This document shows positions 1-7,600 of a stretch of 64,000 nucleotides of DNA, piece by piece (positions within the stretch are counted from its first letter, which is position 1; every line of letters starts with the position of its first letter). A program made the translations under genes and the position numbers. The notes under the pieces were generated by a model that saw nothing but the letters and a program-made list of their open reading frames with translations, did not search any database and had not been told where the DNA came from. Location of the stretch: the NCBI GenBank assembly GCA_016871395.1, contig VFYV01000007.1, positions 24,443 to 88,442 on the forward strand. Reading direction: 5' to 3'. The DNA is from Actinomycetota bacterium (lineage in GTDB: Bacteria > Actinomycetota > Acidimicrobiia > Acidimicrobiales > Ilumatobacteraceae).

Positions 1-1
1 C

Positions 2-709
2 GGCAAAGTCGGCTCGCCGTCGGCGTTGATCGACGACCTCACAGTCGCTCTCACTCGGGCCATCGAGGAACTCACCCGCCCGGTCGACGCGATCAAGCAC
101 CAAGCCAAGACGGTGACGGTCGGCATCAGTCGCAGTGACGAGGGCATCATGGATCGTGCCCTCGTGCGCGAGGTACTGGCCGCCGGGGCCGGTCGCGACG
201 TGTTGTCGTACCGCACGCTGAGGGTTCTGGCCGCTCTCGACCCGGCGGTGGCCGCCTTCACCGGGTACACGCGCTACGCGATCGAGGGTGACCCCGCGGT
301 CGACGCCACCATCGCGATCGTCGATCGCGGGGGCTTGTCTCGCGACCTACCGAGCCGCGTCGACCGCAATCCGTCGCTCCTCGGCACCAAGCGACGGGTG
401 GCGAACGAGCGCGAGGTTCTCGTCGCGCGCGGGCGCACCGACGGCCGCACCGTGATCTTCGTACCCGAGGTGAAGTCGGGCCAGACGATCGGGATCACGC
501 TCGTTCACGTCCGGTTCCATGATCGCCTGCCGGCGATGACCATGCGTACCGTGTTGCAAGGGTATGACCGGCGCTACGACCGACTTGTCGACTGGGTGAG
601 CGAGACCGAGGGTGAGATGCGCGACGACCTGCTCGGTGAGACGTCGGTTGCCGACCTGCTGATCCTGCCCATCAGCGACATGGCCGATCGTTGGCGTCGA
701 CCGACGTGA
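2..709 (+). CDS. C-terminal part of a large GlmS-like SIS-domain protein (5' truncated)
   Basis: The frame is open from the window edge, so only the last 235 or so residues are visible. They begin with a stretch containing RPVDAIKHQAKTVTVGISR and show no catalytic motif I can name. I read this as the C-terminus of the large glutamine-fructose-6-phosphate aminotransferase (GlmS)-like proteins that precede acpS-nnrD-alr in actinobacteria. That would place it in UDP-GlcNAc synthesis. The identification rests on gene order and remembered resemblance, not on a visible active site. The stop codon overlaps the next start by 4 bases (GTGA), so the two genes are probably translationally coupled. Confidence 0.5.
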   Translation, partial: GKVGSPSALIDDLTVALTRAIEELTRPVDAIKHQAKTVTVGISRSDEGIMDRALVREVLAAGAGRDVLSYRTLRVLAALDPAVAAFTGYTRYAIEGDPAVDATIAIVDRGGLSRDLPSRVDRNPSLLGTKRRVANEREVLVARGRTDGRTVIFVPEVKSGQTIGITLVHVRFHDRLPAMTMRTVLQGYDRRYDRLVDWVSETEGEMRDDLLGETSVADLLILPISDMADRWRRPT

Positions 710-1077
710 TCCGAGGCATTGGCGTCGACGCCGTCGACATCGCCCGCTTCCGAGAGGCCCTCGAGCGCACACCCTCGATGCGTCGGCGGATCTTCGTCGA
801 GCGCGAGCACACTGATCTTGCGGGCCTATCCGATCCGACGGCGTCGTACGCGGCCCGTTTCGCGGCTCGCGAGGCGGTCATGAAGGCGATGGGCGTGGGG
901 CTGGGTGCTTTCGGATTCCACGACGTGTGGGTCGAGCGCGAGCAGTCGGGTCGACCGGTGTTGCGCGTCGAGGGGGCCGCGGCGGATCTGGCCCTCGAAC
1001 GGGGCATCGGTGCGTGGCAGTTGTCGATCACGCACACCGACACGTCGGCCATCGCATTCGTTGTCGCGACCGCGTGA
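706..1077 (+). CDS. acpS: Holo-[acyl-carrier-protein] synthase AcpS
   Basis: Transfers 4'-phosphopantetheine from CoA to apo-ACP, activating fatty acid synthesis. The 123-residue length is typical. The N-terminus IRGIGVDAVDIARF carries the conserved GVDxVDI motif with the metal-binding Asp. The middle has FAAREAVMKAMG (the family F-x-x-[KR]-E-A-x-x-K-A motif), and the C-terminus has SITHTDTSAIAFV, matching the S-x-S/T-H motif. I chose the GTG at 706 because it overlaps the upstream stop as GTGA and puts the first strand at residue 2; an upstream TTG at 691 would add five residues unlike the family. Confidence 0.92.
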   Translation: MIRGIGVDAVDIARFREALERTPSMRRRIFVEREHTDLAGLSDPTASYAARFAAREAVMKAMGVGLGAFGFHDVWVEREQSGRPVLRVEGAAADLALERGIGAWQLSITHTDTSAIAFVVATA

Positions 1078-1086
1078 CCCGAAGCC

Positions 1087-1098
1087 TACGATTCACCC
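1087..1098 (+). promoter_or_regulatory. Leaderless promoter -10 box of nnrD
   Basis: TACGAT lies at 1087-1092 and is followed by exactly six bases and the nnrD ATG, with no ribosome binding site. This is the TANNNT-6/7-start layout seen at many other genes here. Transcription probably starts at or next to the start codon. Confidence 0.5.
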
Positions 1099-2496
1099 AT
1101 GCGACCCGTGCTCACACCCCAGCAGATGCGGGTGCTCGACGCCGAAGTCGTCACCAACGGCACACCGATTGAGGAGCTGATCGCCCGTGCCGGGGCGGCC
1201 GTCGCCCGTGCCGCCAAGCGGATGATGGGTGGGCTTTACGGGCGCACGGTGGTGGTGGTGGCCGGTAAAGGTAACAACGGATCCGACGGTCGTGTCGCCG
1301 GTCGGTTGCTCGCCGACCAAGGTGTGCGAGTCATCGTGCTCGACGCCGATCGCATGCCGCCCCGCTTGCCCGCGTGCGACCTGATCATCGACGCGGCGTA
1401 CGGCACCGGGTTCCGTGGCGACTGGCGACCTCCTTCCACCAATGGTGCTCCCGTGCTCGCCGTCGACGTGCCAAGCGGCCTCGACGGCCTGACCGGTCTC
1501 GCCGCCTCGGGGGCGTGGACGGCTGACCGCACGGTCACCTTCGTCGCGCTCAAGGCCGGCGTGTTGCTCGGGTCGGGTCCGACTCTGTGCGGTGAGGTGG
1601 AGGTGGCCGATGTCGGAATCTTGCCCGGCACGGGCAACGTCGACATCAACGAGGTGGAGGTATCCGACGTCGGGTCCTGGTTGCCCCGTCGCGAACCGGA
1701 CTCCCACAAGTGGAGGTCCGCGGTGTTTTCCTTGGCGGGCAGTACCGGGATGACGGGAGCGGCGAGTCTTTGTGCCTTGGCGGCCATGCGGTCGGGCGCG
1801 GGCATCGTGCATGTCGCCTCGCCGGGAATCGTGAGCGATCATGCGACCCCCATCGAGGTAGTGCGCAAGTCGTTGCCGATGGTGGATTGGTCGGACGACA
1901 TCCTCGCCGCCGTCAACGGCGAGAGCGCACGATTCAAGTCGATGGTGGTCGGTCCCGGTCTCGGTCGCGACAACGGCACTGCTGCCGAGACCCGCAAGGT
2001 CATCTTCGGCGCGAACGTGCCGATGGTGATCGACGGTGATGGGCTCTTCGCCCTGGCGTGGGGTGGCGACGGGGCACGCGACATCGTGCGCTCGCGTGGT
2101 GCCGGGACCGTGCTGACGCCGCACGATGGCGAGTTCACCAACTTGCTCGGCTACAAGCCGTCGCCCGATCGCATCGCCAGTGCCCGTTGCCTGGCCAGCG
2201 ACACCAACTGCGTGTGCCTACTGAAAGGCTCCACGACGGTGGTGGCCGAACCATCCGGACAGGTGTTCATCGTCTCGAACGGGAATCAACGGCTCGCCAC
2301 CGCCGGCACCGGTGACGTTCTGGCGGGAATCATCGGCGCTCTACTCGCCCAAGGGATGCAACCGTTCCGCGCCGCGGCCAGTGGGGCCTTCTTGCACGCG
2401 CGAGCGGCCTCGTTGTTCGATGCCGATGAGGGCATGGTGGCATCCGATCTTTTGGATCTGCTGCCCCGCGCCATCGCCGGAGTGCGGCTGACATGA
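1099..2496 (+). CDS. nnrD: Bifunctional NAD(P)H-hydrate epimerase / ADP-dependent NAD(P)H-hydrate dehydratase
   Basis: Repairs hydrated NAD(P)H: the N-terminal YjeF_N domain (about residues 1-200) epimerises the hydrate and the C-terminal ribokinase-like domain (about 215-465) dehydrates the S-form using ADP. Visible motifs are AGKGNNGSDG (epimerase nucleotide loop; the family usually has GNNGGDG), DAAYGTGF, GPGLGRD, TPHDGEF and GTGDVLAGIIGALLAQG, the last being the anion-hole and base motif of the dehydratase. Length 465 is normal for the fused form. The stop overlaps the alr start as ATGA, and linkage to alr is a common actinobacterial arrangement. Confidence 0.93.
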   Translation: MRPVLTPQQMRVLDAEVVTNGTPIEELIARAGAAVARAAKRMMGGLYGRTVVVVAGKGNNGSDGRVAGRLLADQGVRVIVLDADRMPPRLPACDLIIDAAYGTGFRGDWRPPSTNGAPVLAVDVPSGLDGLTGLAASGAWTADRTVTFVALKAGVLLGSGPTLCGEVEVADVGILPGTGNVDINEVEVSDVGSWLPRREPDSHKWRSAVFSLAGSTGMTGAASLCALAAMRSGAGIVHVASPGIVSDHATPIEVVRKSLPMVDWSDDILAAVNGESARFKSMVVGPGLGRDNGTAAETRKVIFGANVPMVIDGDGLFALAWGGDGARDIVRSRGAGTVLTPHDGEFTNLLGYKPSPDRIASARCLASDTNCVCLLKGSTTVVAEPSGQVFIVSNGNQRLATAGTGDVLAGIIGALLAQGMQPFRAAASGAFLHARAASLFDADEGMVASDLLDLLPRAIAGVRLT

Positions 2497-3626
2497 GCGG
2501 TCGCTACTCTCGCGTCGTCGTCGATCTCGATGCGGTTCGTCACAACGTGCGGCGACTGATCGACACCTCGTCGCCGGCTCGGCTGATGGCCGTGGTGAAG
2601 GCGAACGGATACGGCCACGGAGCCGTGAGAGTGGCCGAGGCGGCTCTGGAGGCCGGCGCGCACGGTTTGTGTGTCGCTTTGGTTCAAGAAGGTGTGGAAC
2701 TGCGTCGCGCCGGAGTCGAAGCGCCGATCCTGGTCTTGTCCGAGCAACCACGGGATCAGGTGGGCGACTTGGTGGCCCATGGTCTCATCGCCACGGCGTA
2801 CACGGTGGCGTTCATCGACGCTCTGGCCGACGAAACGCGGCGTCGGGAGGTGGTGGGCCAAGAGGTTCACCTGAAAGTTGATACCGGGATGAATCGTGTG
2901 GGCGCTCGGCCCGATGCCATCGTCGAATTGGGTGGCCGTGTGATCGCCCGCTCTCCACAACTGTCGCTCGGAGGCGTGTTCACCCATCTTGCGTGTGCCG
3001 ATGACGTCGCATCTCCGGTCACGGCGGATCAGATTCGTCGATTCGATTCCGTCGTCGACGATCTTCATCATGCCGGTATCGACCCGGGTTGGTTGCACAT
3101 CGCCAATTCGGCCGGGGCCGTGGCCCACCCCGATTCGCGTCGGGACATGGTGCGCGTGGGCATCGCCATGTACGGCATCGCTCCCGATCCGTCCACGCCC
3201 GCGGCGTACGCCGGGTTCCGTCCGGCGCTCGGTTTGGTGTCCAAGGTGTCCTATACGAAGACGGTGAACGCCGGCGAAGCGATCTCGTATGGACATCGCC
3301 ATCGTTTCGATCGAACCACGAACGTAGCCACCATTCCCATCGGTTACGCCGATGGAGTTCCGCGCCGTCTTTCGTCGGTTGGGGGAGAGGTGTTGATCGG
3401 TGGACGTCGACGCCCGATCGTCGGTGTCATCACCATGGATCAACTGATGGTCGACACGGGAGATGATCGATGTGCGATCGGTGACGAGGTGGTTTTGCTC
3501 GGCCGTCAGGGAGACGAGGTCGTCACCGCGAATGAGTGGGCGATGGCGCTGGGCACCATCGGGTACGAGATCGTCTGCGCGATGTCCGCGCGATTACCGC
3601 GCGATTACGTCGGCAACGCTCAGTAG
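2493..3626 (+). CDS. alr: Alanine racemase
   Basis: PLP enzyme interconverting L- and D-alanine for peptidoglycan. The PLP lysine is K36 in AVVKANGYGHG. The C-terminal domain has AISYGHRHRF with the second catalytic tyrosine, then IPIGYADGVPR and a GVITMDQLMVD motif. Length 377 is standard. The start overlaps nnrD by four bases (ATGA). The 3' end overlaps the convergent amidohydrolase gene by seven bases, so there is no room for a separate terminator. Confidence 0.96.
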   Translation: MSGRYSRVVVDLDAVRHNVRRLIDTSSPARLMAVVKANGYGHGAVRVAEAALEAGAHGLCVALVQEGVELRRAGVEAPILVLSEQPRDQVGDLVAHGLIATAYTVAFIDALADETRRREVVGQEVHLKVDTGMNRVGARPDAIVELGGRVIARSPQLSLGGVFTHLACADDVASPVTADQIRRFDSVVDDLHHAGIDPGWLHIANSAGAVAHPDSRRDMVRVGIAMYGIAPDPSTPAAYAGFRPALGLVSKVSYTKTVNAGEAISYGHRHRFDRTTNVATIPIGYADGVPRRLSSVGGEVLIGGRRRPIVGVITMDQLMVDTGDDRCAIGDEVVLLGRQGDEVVTANEWAMALGTIGYEIVCAMSARLPRDYVGNAQ

Positions 3627-4831
3627 CCGCAGAGCTCGAGCTGATTGTCGCGCAAAGCCTTGCGCATGTCGACCGCGCCGAGTTCGAGGAAGTCGCCCAC
3701 CCACTTACCCGGTGAGGACAGACCTTCGGGATGGGGCCAGTCGGAGCCCAACAAGATGCGATCGGCGCCGTGAACGTCGCGCAGATGGCTGATGTTGTCC
3801 TCGTAGAAAGGAGCCACCCACACGTGCTCGCGGAACGACTCGTTGGGATTGCGCTTGAACAACTGCGGGGTCTTCCCAAAGGCCACCCGCAGGCGACGGT
3901 GCAATTCGGGTACCCAGGCCGAGCCCAGTTCGAGGGTCGCCACCTTCAACTTCGGGTGGCGATCGAACAAGCCGTGACAGATCATTGCGGCCATCATGTC
4001 GAAGATGGGCCGCTCGGTGCCCACGGCCAACACCTCGGTGAGAGGCGACGACTTCATACCCATGTACTTGGTGGGCTCACCCCAGTCGCCGAGGTACTTG
4101 TTGTAGCCGGCATCGCCGGCATGAATGGCCACGATGATGCCGGCCTCGGCGAGTTTGGCCCAGATGCGGTCGAAGCGAACGTCGGCCGGTGACGGCGGTC
4201 GACCGTAGGGGTTGCCCACCGGACCGGCGCGCATGATCACCATCTTGGTACCGATCTCCATGACACGGTCGAGTTCCTTCTCGGCCAGATCGGCGTCCAT
4301 CAGCGAGATCATCGGACCGGTGAGGATGCGACCATCACGGTCGTAGCCCCAGTCGTCGTGCAACCACTTGTTGTACGCGGTGAAGACCGCCATGCCCGAC
4401 TCGGGGTCCTCCTGCAACATCTCTTCGATTCCCAGTCCGAGACTGGGAATGAGCCACGCCAACTGCACACCCTGGTCGTCGAGTCGCGCGATGCGCGCCT
4501 CTCGATTTTGGTACTCGGGTTGGATGGGCTGCATGGTGATCATGTCGCGCAGTTCCATTCCCGAGTGGTTCTCCGCGCGGAAGTAAGTCTCGAGGGTGCC
4601 CGGGACCCCGACCGGGTCGTACGTGGGGTTCGGAACCACGGTGAGTTGCTTGGCGTTGATCATCACCGAGGTGCGACCCTCGACATCGATCCACTTCACG
4701 ACGTTCTTGAACTTCTTGTCCAGATGACGGGTAAGGCAATCCTTGGCCTCGTAATAGTGCTGGTCGGCGTCGCACAGCGCGTAATCGATGTCGGCGTCGG
4801 CGGGTCGCAGTGGGGATTCAAGAGCGGTCAT
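3620..4831 (-). CDS. Amidohydrolase 2 family metal-dependent hydrolase
   Basis: A 403-residue TIM-barrel protein of the COG2159/amidohydrolase-2 family, whose members decarboxylate or hydrolyse aromatic and related acids. DADQHYYEAKD near the N-terminus supplies the first metal ligands, AIHAGDAG a mid-barrel histidine, and LLGSDWPHPEG near residue 375 the final Asp and the family signature. The substrate cannot be read from sequence. The GAGGAGGAACC ribosome site lies directly before the ATG. The gene is divergent from the isochorismatase-like gene, and a 16-base palindrome covers its probable -10 region. Confidence 0.85.
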   Translation of the reverse strand: MTALESPLRPADADIDYALCDADQHYYEAKDCLTRHLDKKFKNVVKWIDVEGRTSVMINAKQLTVVPNPTYDPVGVPGTLETYFRAENHSGMELRDMITMQPIQPEYQNREARIARLDDQGVQLAWLIPSLGLGIEEMLQEDPESGMAVFTAYNKWLHDDWGYDRDGRILTGPMISLMDADLAEKELDRVMEIGTKMVIMRAGPVGNPYGRPPSPADVRFDRIWAKLAEAGIIVAIHAGDAGYNKYLGDWGEPTKYMGMKSSPLTEVLAVGTERPIFDMMAAMICHGLFDRHPKLKVATLELGSAWVPELHRRLRVAFGKTPQLFKRNPNESFREHVWVAPFYEDNISHLRDVHGADRILLGSDWPHPEGLSSPGKWVGDFLELGAVDMRKALRDNQLELCGY

Positions 4832-4849
4832 GGTTCCTCCTCGATGGAC

Positions 4850-4865
4850 TTGACACTACCGTCAA
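4850..4865. promoter_or_regulatory. Candidate TetR-type operator before the amidohydrolase gene
   Basis: TTGAC, six bases, then GTCAA forms a perfect inverted repeat 18 bases upstream of the amidohydrolase start. Read on the minus strand the centre holds TAGTGT, a plausible -10 box, so a bound repressor would block the promoter. A tetR gene lies 1.8 kb away in the same block; assigning the site to it is an inference. Confidence 0.35.
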
Positions 4866-4892
4866 ATCGTCGTTTTGTCCATGTGGGGTCGC

Positions 4893-4954
4893 GGGGTGGG
4901 CGTGCGGGGCTGGCTGGTCGGGGTGGGCGTGCGGGGCTGGCTGGTCGGGGTGGG
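4893..4954. repeat. 27-bp direct tandem repeat, 2.3 copies
   Basis: Two identical 27-base units (4893-4919 and 4920-4946) are followed by the first eight bases of a third. The unit is G-rich on the plus strand (GGGGTGGGCGTGCGGGGCTG and seven more bases). It lies in the divergent spacer between the amidohydrolase and isochorismatase-like genes and probably varies in copy number. Confidence 0.85.
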
Positions 4955-4994
4955 GTTTCCGCGCCGACGATTCGGTGTTAACAGGTCGCTCGGG

Positions 4995-5006
4995 TACCGT
5001 CGAGGC
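4995..5006 (+). promoter_or_regulatory. Leaderless promoter -10 box of the isochorismatase-like gene
   Basis: TACCGT at 4995-5000 followed by six bases and ATG at 5007. No ribosome binding site is present. This supports the ATG at 5007 over longer in-frame starts that would translate the G-rich tandem repeat. Confidence 0.45.
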
Positions 5007-5651
5007 ATGTCGAAAGCCTGGGAACGGTTACGAGCGACGGTGGATCCGGCCCACACGGTGGTGATCACCAACGAGTTGCAAAAGGGCATCGTGGGCGACG
5101 AGGCCATTCTGGCCGCCTTACCGGCGGCGGTTCGGGAGGCCGGCATCTTGTCGGTGGCCGGACGAGTCTGTGCCGCCGCTCGGGTCCGGGGCGTCCGCGT
5201 GGTGCACGCCGTCGTCGAGGAACGCTTCGACGGCGCCGGTCAGTCTCTGAACTGTCGCATCTTCGCCCTCGGGGCCAAGCGTCGCGCCGAGGTCGGATAC
5301 GGCCCGATCGACGCCGGGCGTCCGGGGGCCGAGATCGTGGACGAACTCGACGTTCAGCGGTCCGACATCAAGATGAGTCGCATCCACGGCATGACGGCAT
5401 TCACCGGCACCGAACTGGACGCCGTGGTGCGCAACCTCGGTGGCCGCACGGTGGTGATCATGGGTGTCAGCGTGAACCTGGGTGTGCTAGGTACGGCGCT
5501 CAGCGCCTGCGATCTGGGTTATCAGGTCGTGATCGTTCGTGACGCGGTGTGCGGTATTCCCAAGGAGTACGCCGACGACGTGCTGGAGAACTCGTTGTCG
5601 ATGATCGCCACCATCGTCGATGCCGACGAATTGATCGCTGCCTGGTCCTGA
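5007..5651 (+). CDS. Isochorismatase-fold protein lacking the catalytic cysteine
   Basis: A 214-residue member of the isochorismatase/cysteine hydrolase fold. The usual triad is Asp, Lys, Cys. The first strand reads VVITNELQKG, with Glu23 where most members have Asp. Lys122 of IKMSRIHGMTAF fits the conserved lysine. The nucleophile loop reads GVSVNLGV, with Gly159 where the family has Cys. It is therefore probably not a classical hydrolase; it may bind a ligand or catalyse a different step. I recall that an actinobacterial subfamily shares this NxGV loop. It is convergent with the downstream SDR gene. Confidence 0.75.
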   Translation: MSKAWERLRATVDPAHTVVITNELQKGIVGDEAILAALPAAVREAGILSVAGRVCAAARVRGVRVVHAVVEERFDGAGQSLNCRIFALGAKRRAEVGYGPIDAGRPGAEIVDELDVQRSDIKMSRIHGMTAFTGTELDAVVRNLGGRTVVIMGVSVNLGVLGTALSACDLGYQVVIVRDAVCGIPKEYADDVLENSLSMIATIVDADELIAAWS

Positions 5652-5679
5652 CGTCACCTCCGTGACACGACGCCGCGTC

Positions 5680-6579
5680 TCAGTTGATGTCGCTCATCTT
5701 GGTTCGCGGAGTCGCCTTGGCGAGTAAACCGCGGATGACCGAGTCCATCTCCTGTGGGTCGAGCGGCGGGTTGGTGATGTGCGGTCCTCGGATCCAGCCT
5801 TGTGCGATGCCGAGCAGGCTGCCGTTGGACTCGATGACCTGTCCGGTGACGTCGGCCGATCGTGTCGAGGCCAGCCACGCGATGACCGGGGCGACCCACT
5901 CCGGGCCGAAGCGCTCGAGCATCTCGGGTGGTAGACCGAGGTCCTCGGTGAGGCGAGTGAGCGCGCCGGGAGCCACGGCGTTGCAGGTGACGCCGTAACG
6001 AGCCAGTTCCTCGGCGGCGATCAAGGTGAAGGTGGCGATGCCGGCTTTGGCCGCGCCGTAGTTGCTCTGACCGGGGTTGCCGTAGAGACCCGACACCGAG
6101 GTGGTGTTGATGATGCGACCGTCGTTTTTGAGACCTTCCTTGGCGCGATTGCGCCAGTATTCGGCGACGACGCGACTGGAGGCCCACGTGCCCTTTAGGT
6201 GCACCTTGATGACCGCGTCCCACTCCTCCTCCGACATGGAGAACAACATGCGGTCGCGCAAGATGCCGGCGTTGTTCACGACGACGTCGATACCTCCGAA
6301 GGTGTCGATGGCCAGCTTCACCATCGCTTGTGCGTCGGCGTACGAGCTGGCGTCACCGAGGTGCGCCACCGCCTCACCACCGGCAGCCACGATTTCGTCC
6401 ACCACGTCCTGGGCGGGGTTGCTTCCGCCTCCGGCCGAACCATCACGCGCGCCTCCGAAGTCGTTCACCACGACCTTGGCACCCTCGGCGGCCAACAGCA
6501 GCGCGTACTCACGACCGATTCCTCGGCCGGCACCGGTCACGGTGCACACCCGGCCTTCGCAGAGCTTGTTCTTCGTCAT
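5680..6579 (-). CDS. SDR family NAD(P)-dependent oxidoreductase
   Basis: Classical short-chain dehydrogenase of 299 residues with a Rossmann glycine motif TGAGRGIG (15-22), NNAG (102-105), Ser161 in NTTSVSG and Y174-x3-K178 in YGAAK. The insert after the second strand (VNDFGGARDGSAGGG) resembles the 3-hydroxyacyl-CoA dehydrogenase part of multifunctional beta-oxidation enzymes, so a hydroxyacyl-CoA or steroid-like substrate is likely. The substrate is inferred. It lies 26 bases downstream of tetR on the same strand and appears to have its own leaderless promoter. Confidence 0.85.
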   Translation of the reverse strand: MTKNKLCEGRVCTVTGAGRGIGREYALLLAAEGAKVVVNDFGGARDGSAGGGSNPAQDVVDEIVAAGGEAVAHLGDASSYADAQAMVKLAIDTFGGIDVVVNNAGILRDRMLFSMSEEEWDAVIKVHLKGTWASSRVVAEYWRNRAKEGLKNDGRIINTTSVSGLYGNPGQSNYGAAKAGIATFTLIAAEELARYGVTCNAVAPGALTRLTEDLGLPPEMLERFGPEWVAPVIAWLASTRSADVTGQVIESNGSLLGIAQGWIRGPHITNPPLDPQEMDSVIRGLLAKATPRTKMSDIN

Positions 6580-6591
6580 GCGAGAACCTTA
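6580..6591 (-). promoter_or_regulatory. Leaderless promoter -10 box of the SDR gene
   Basis: On the minus strand TAAGGT (6586-6591) is followed by six bases and the ATG at 6579. It sits in the 26-base gap after tetR, so the SDR gene can be transcribed independently of the genes before it. Confidence 0.4.
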
Positions 6592-6605
6592 GAGGGTGGT
6601 ACCGG

Positions 6606-7241
6606 TCAGGCCCGAACCGCCGTCCAGATGGTGAGTGCGGCGCGAGCGATCACCACGTCGCGGCGGGTTCGTCCGCTGTAGAGACTGTCGTAGGACCACA
6701 GCCGCTCGAGCATGCTGATCATGGTGAGACCGAACGTCTCGGGGTCGTCGATCGGTCGACCGGTTGCCTCGGCCAGACGGCGCGAGAAGTCCCGACACAC
6801 ACGCAGGTGACCCTTCATGCCGGCGACCCGAATCTCTTCGTCGTTCTGGGCCGCCTCGGTCCAGGCGAAGGCGAACGCGCCGTGAACGTCGAGGAAGGCG
6901 AAGTAAGCCGCCACCCACTCGGTCAGTCCTTTGCGGGTGCGACCAAGGCGGCTCAGATCGTCGATGAGCGACTCAGTGGCGCGCACACTGTCGGCGCCGA
7001 CGGCCACCAGGACGTCGCGCTTGGTGGGGAAGTACGTGTAGATCGAGCCCCGCGAGAGTTCGGCCACTCGAGCGATCTCGTCGATGGTGCTTCCCGCGTA
7101 TCCGTTGGTCAGGAACACGCCCCGGGCGCTCTCGATGATTCGCTCGACGGTGCGTTGTGCCTTGGGACCGAGGTCCTCGCCGTGTCGGATGGGGACATCG
7201 GTGGGGAAGCCGGCGTCGAGCGGCTTGGATCGACGGGTCAT
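6606..7241 (-). CDS. TetR family transcriptional regulator
   Basis: A 211-residue TetR repressor. The N-terminal helix-turn-helix spans about residues 28-75 (TVERIIESARGVFLTNGYAG, STIDEIARVAELSRGSIYTY, FPTKRDVL). The C-terminal ligand domain is divergent, so the effector cannot be named. The start overlaps the end of the NTF2-like gene by 4 bases, giving an operon LLM oxidoreductase, NTF2-like protein, tetR. It probably regulates these catabolic genes, possibly through the palindrome at 4850-4865. Confidence 0.88.
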   Translation of the reverse strand: MTRRSKPLDAGFPTDVPIRHGEDLGPKAQRTVERIIESARGVFLTNGYAGSTIDEIARVAELSRGSIYTYFPTKRDVLVAVGADSVRATESLIDDLSRLGRTRKGLTEWVAAYFAFLDVHGAFAFAWTEAAQNDEEIRVAGMKGHLRVCRDFSRRLAEATGRPIDDPETFGLTMISMLERLWSYDSLYSGRTRRDVVIARAALTIWTAVRA

Positions 7242-7600
7242 GACGAACGTCGACCGTCCCAGTAGTCGCGCTGTTCGCGTATGCGATCACCGTCGAGGCT
7301 TCCGAAAGACACGCCCGGGATGTCGCCCGGCTTCATCACCCATTCCATGGCGAAGGACTGCCCATCGCACACGTGCGAGACCAATTCGAAACTCGCACCG
7401 GGGAACGATTCGAAGGAGTATTCGGCGAAGCGTCGCATCTTCGTCACACCGGACGCACCGTGGCCCATGGTCATGTCGCGAAAGACGATGTCGTCGGTGA
7501 AGAAGGCCATCAACCTGTCCACGTCCCCCTCACCCCAGGTGGCGAGATACCGCCGGAAAAACTCGTGATCGACCGTCATGACGTCATGTCCCTCCGTCAT
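7238..7600 (-). CDS. SnoaL/NTF2-like protein
   Basis: A 120-residue protein with the short alpha-plus-beta cone fold pattern of SnoaL-like polyketide cyclases and ketosteroid-isomerase relatives. FFRRYLATWGEGDVDRLMAF, then FTDDIVFRDMTMG, is the typical opening helix and first strands. The catalytic role is unknown. The ATG at 7600 overlaps the upstream stop by four bases. A second in-frame ATG at 7579 has a GGAGGG ten bases before it and may be the real start. It is co-transcribed with the LLM oxidoreductase and tetR. Confidence 0.7.
   Translation of the reverse strand: MTEGHDVMTVDHEFFRRYLATWGEGDVDRLMAFFTDDIVFRDMTMGHGASGVTKMRRFAEYSFESFPGASFELVSHVCDGQSFAMEWVMKPGDIPGVSFGSLDGDRIREQRDYWDGRRSS

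Noticed and set aside
4875..5006. Longer N-terminus for the isochorismatase-like protein
   Set aside because: It would translate the G-rich tandem repeat into repeated GWLVGVGVR; a leaderless promoter lies directly before the ATG at 5007.
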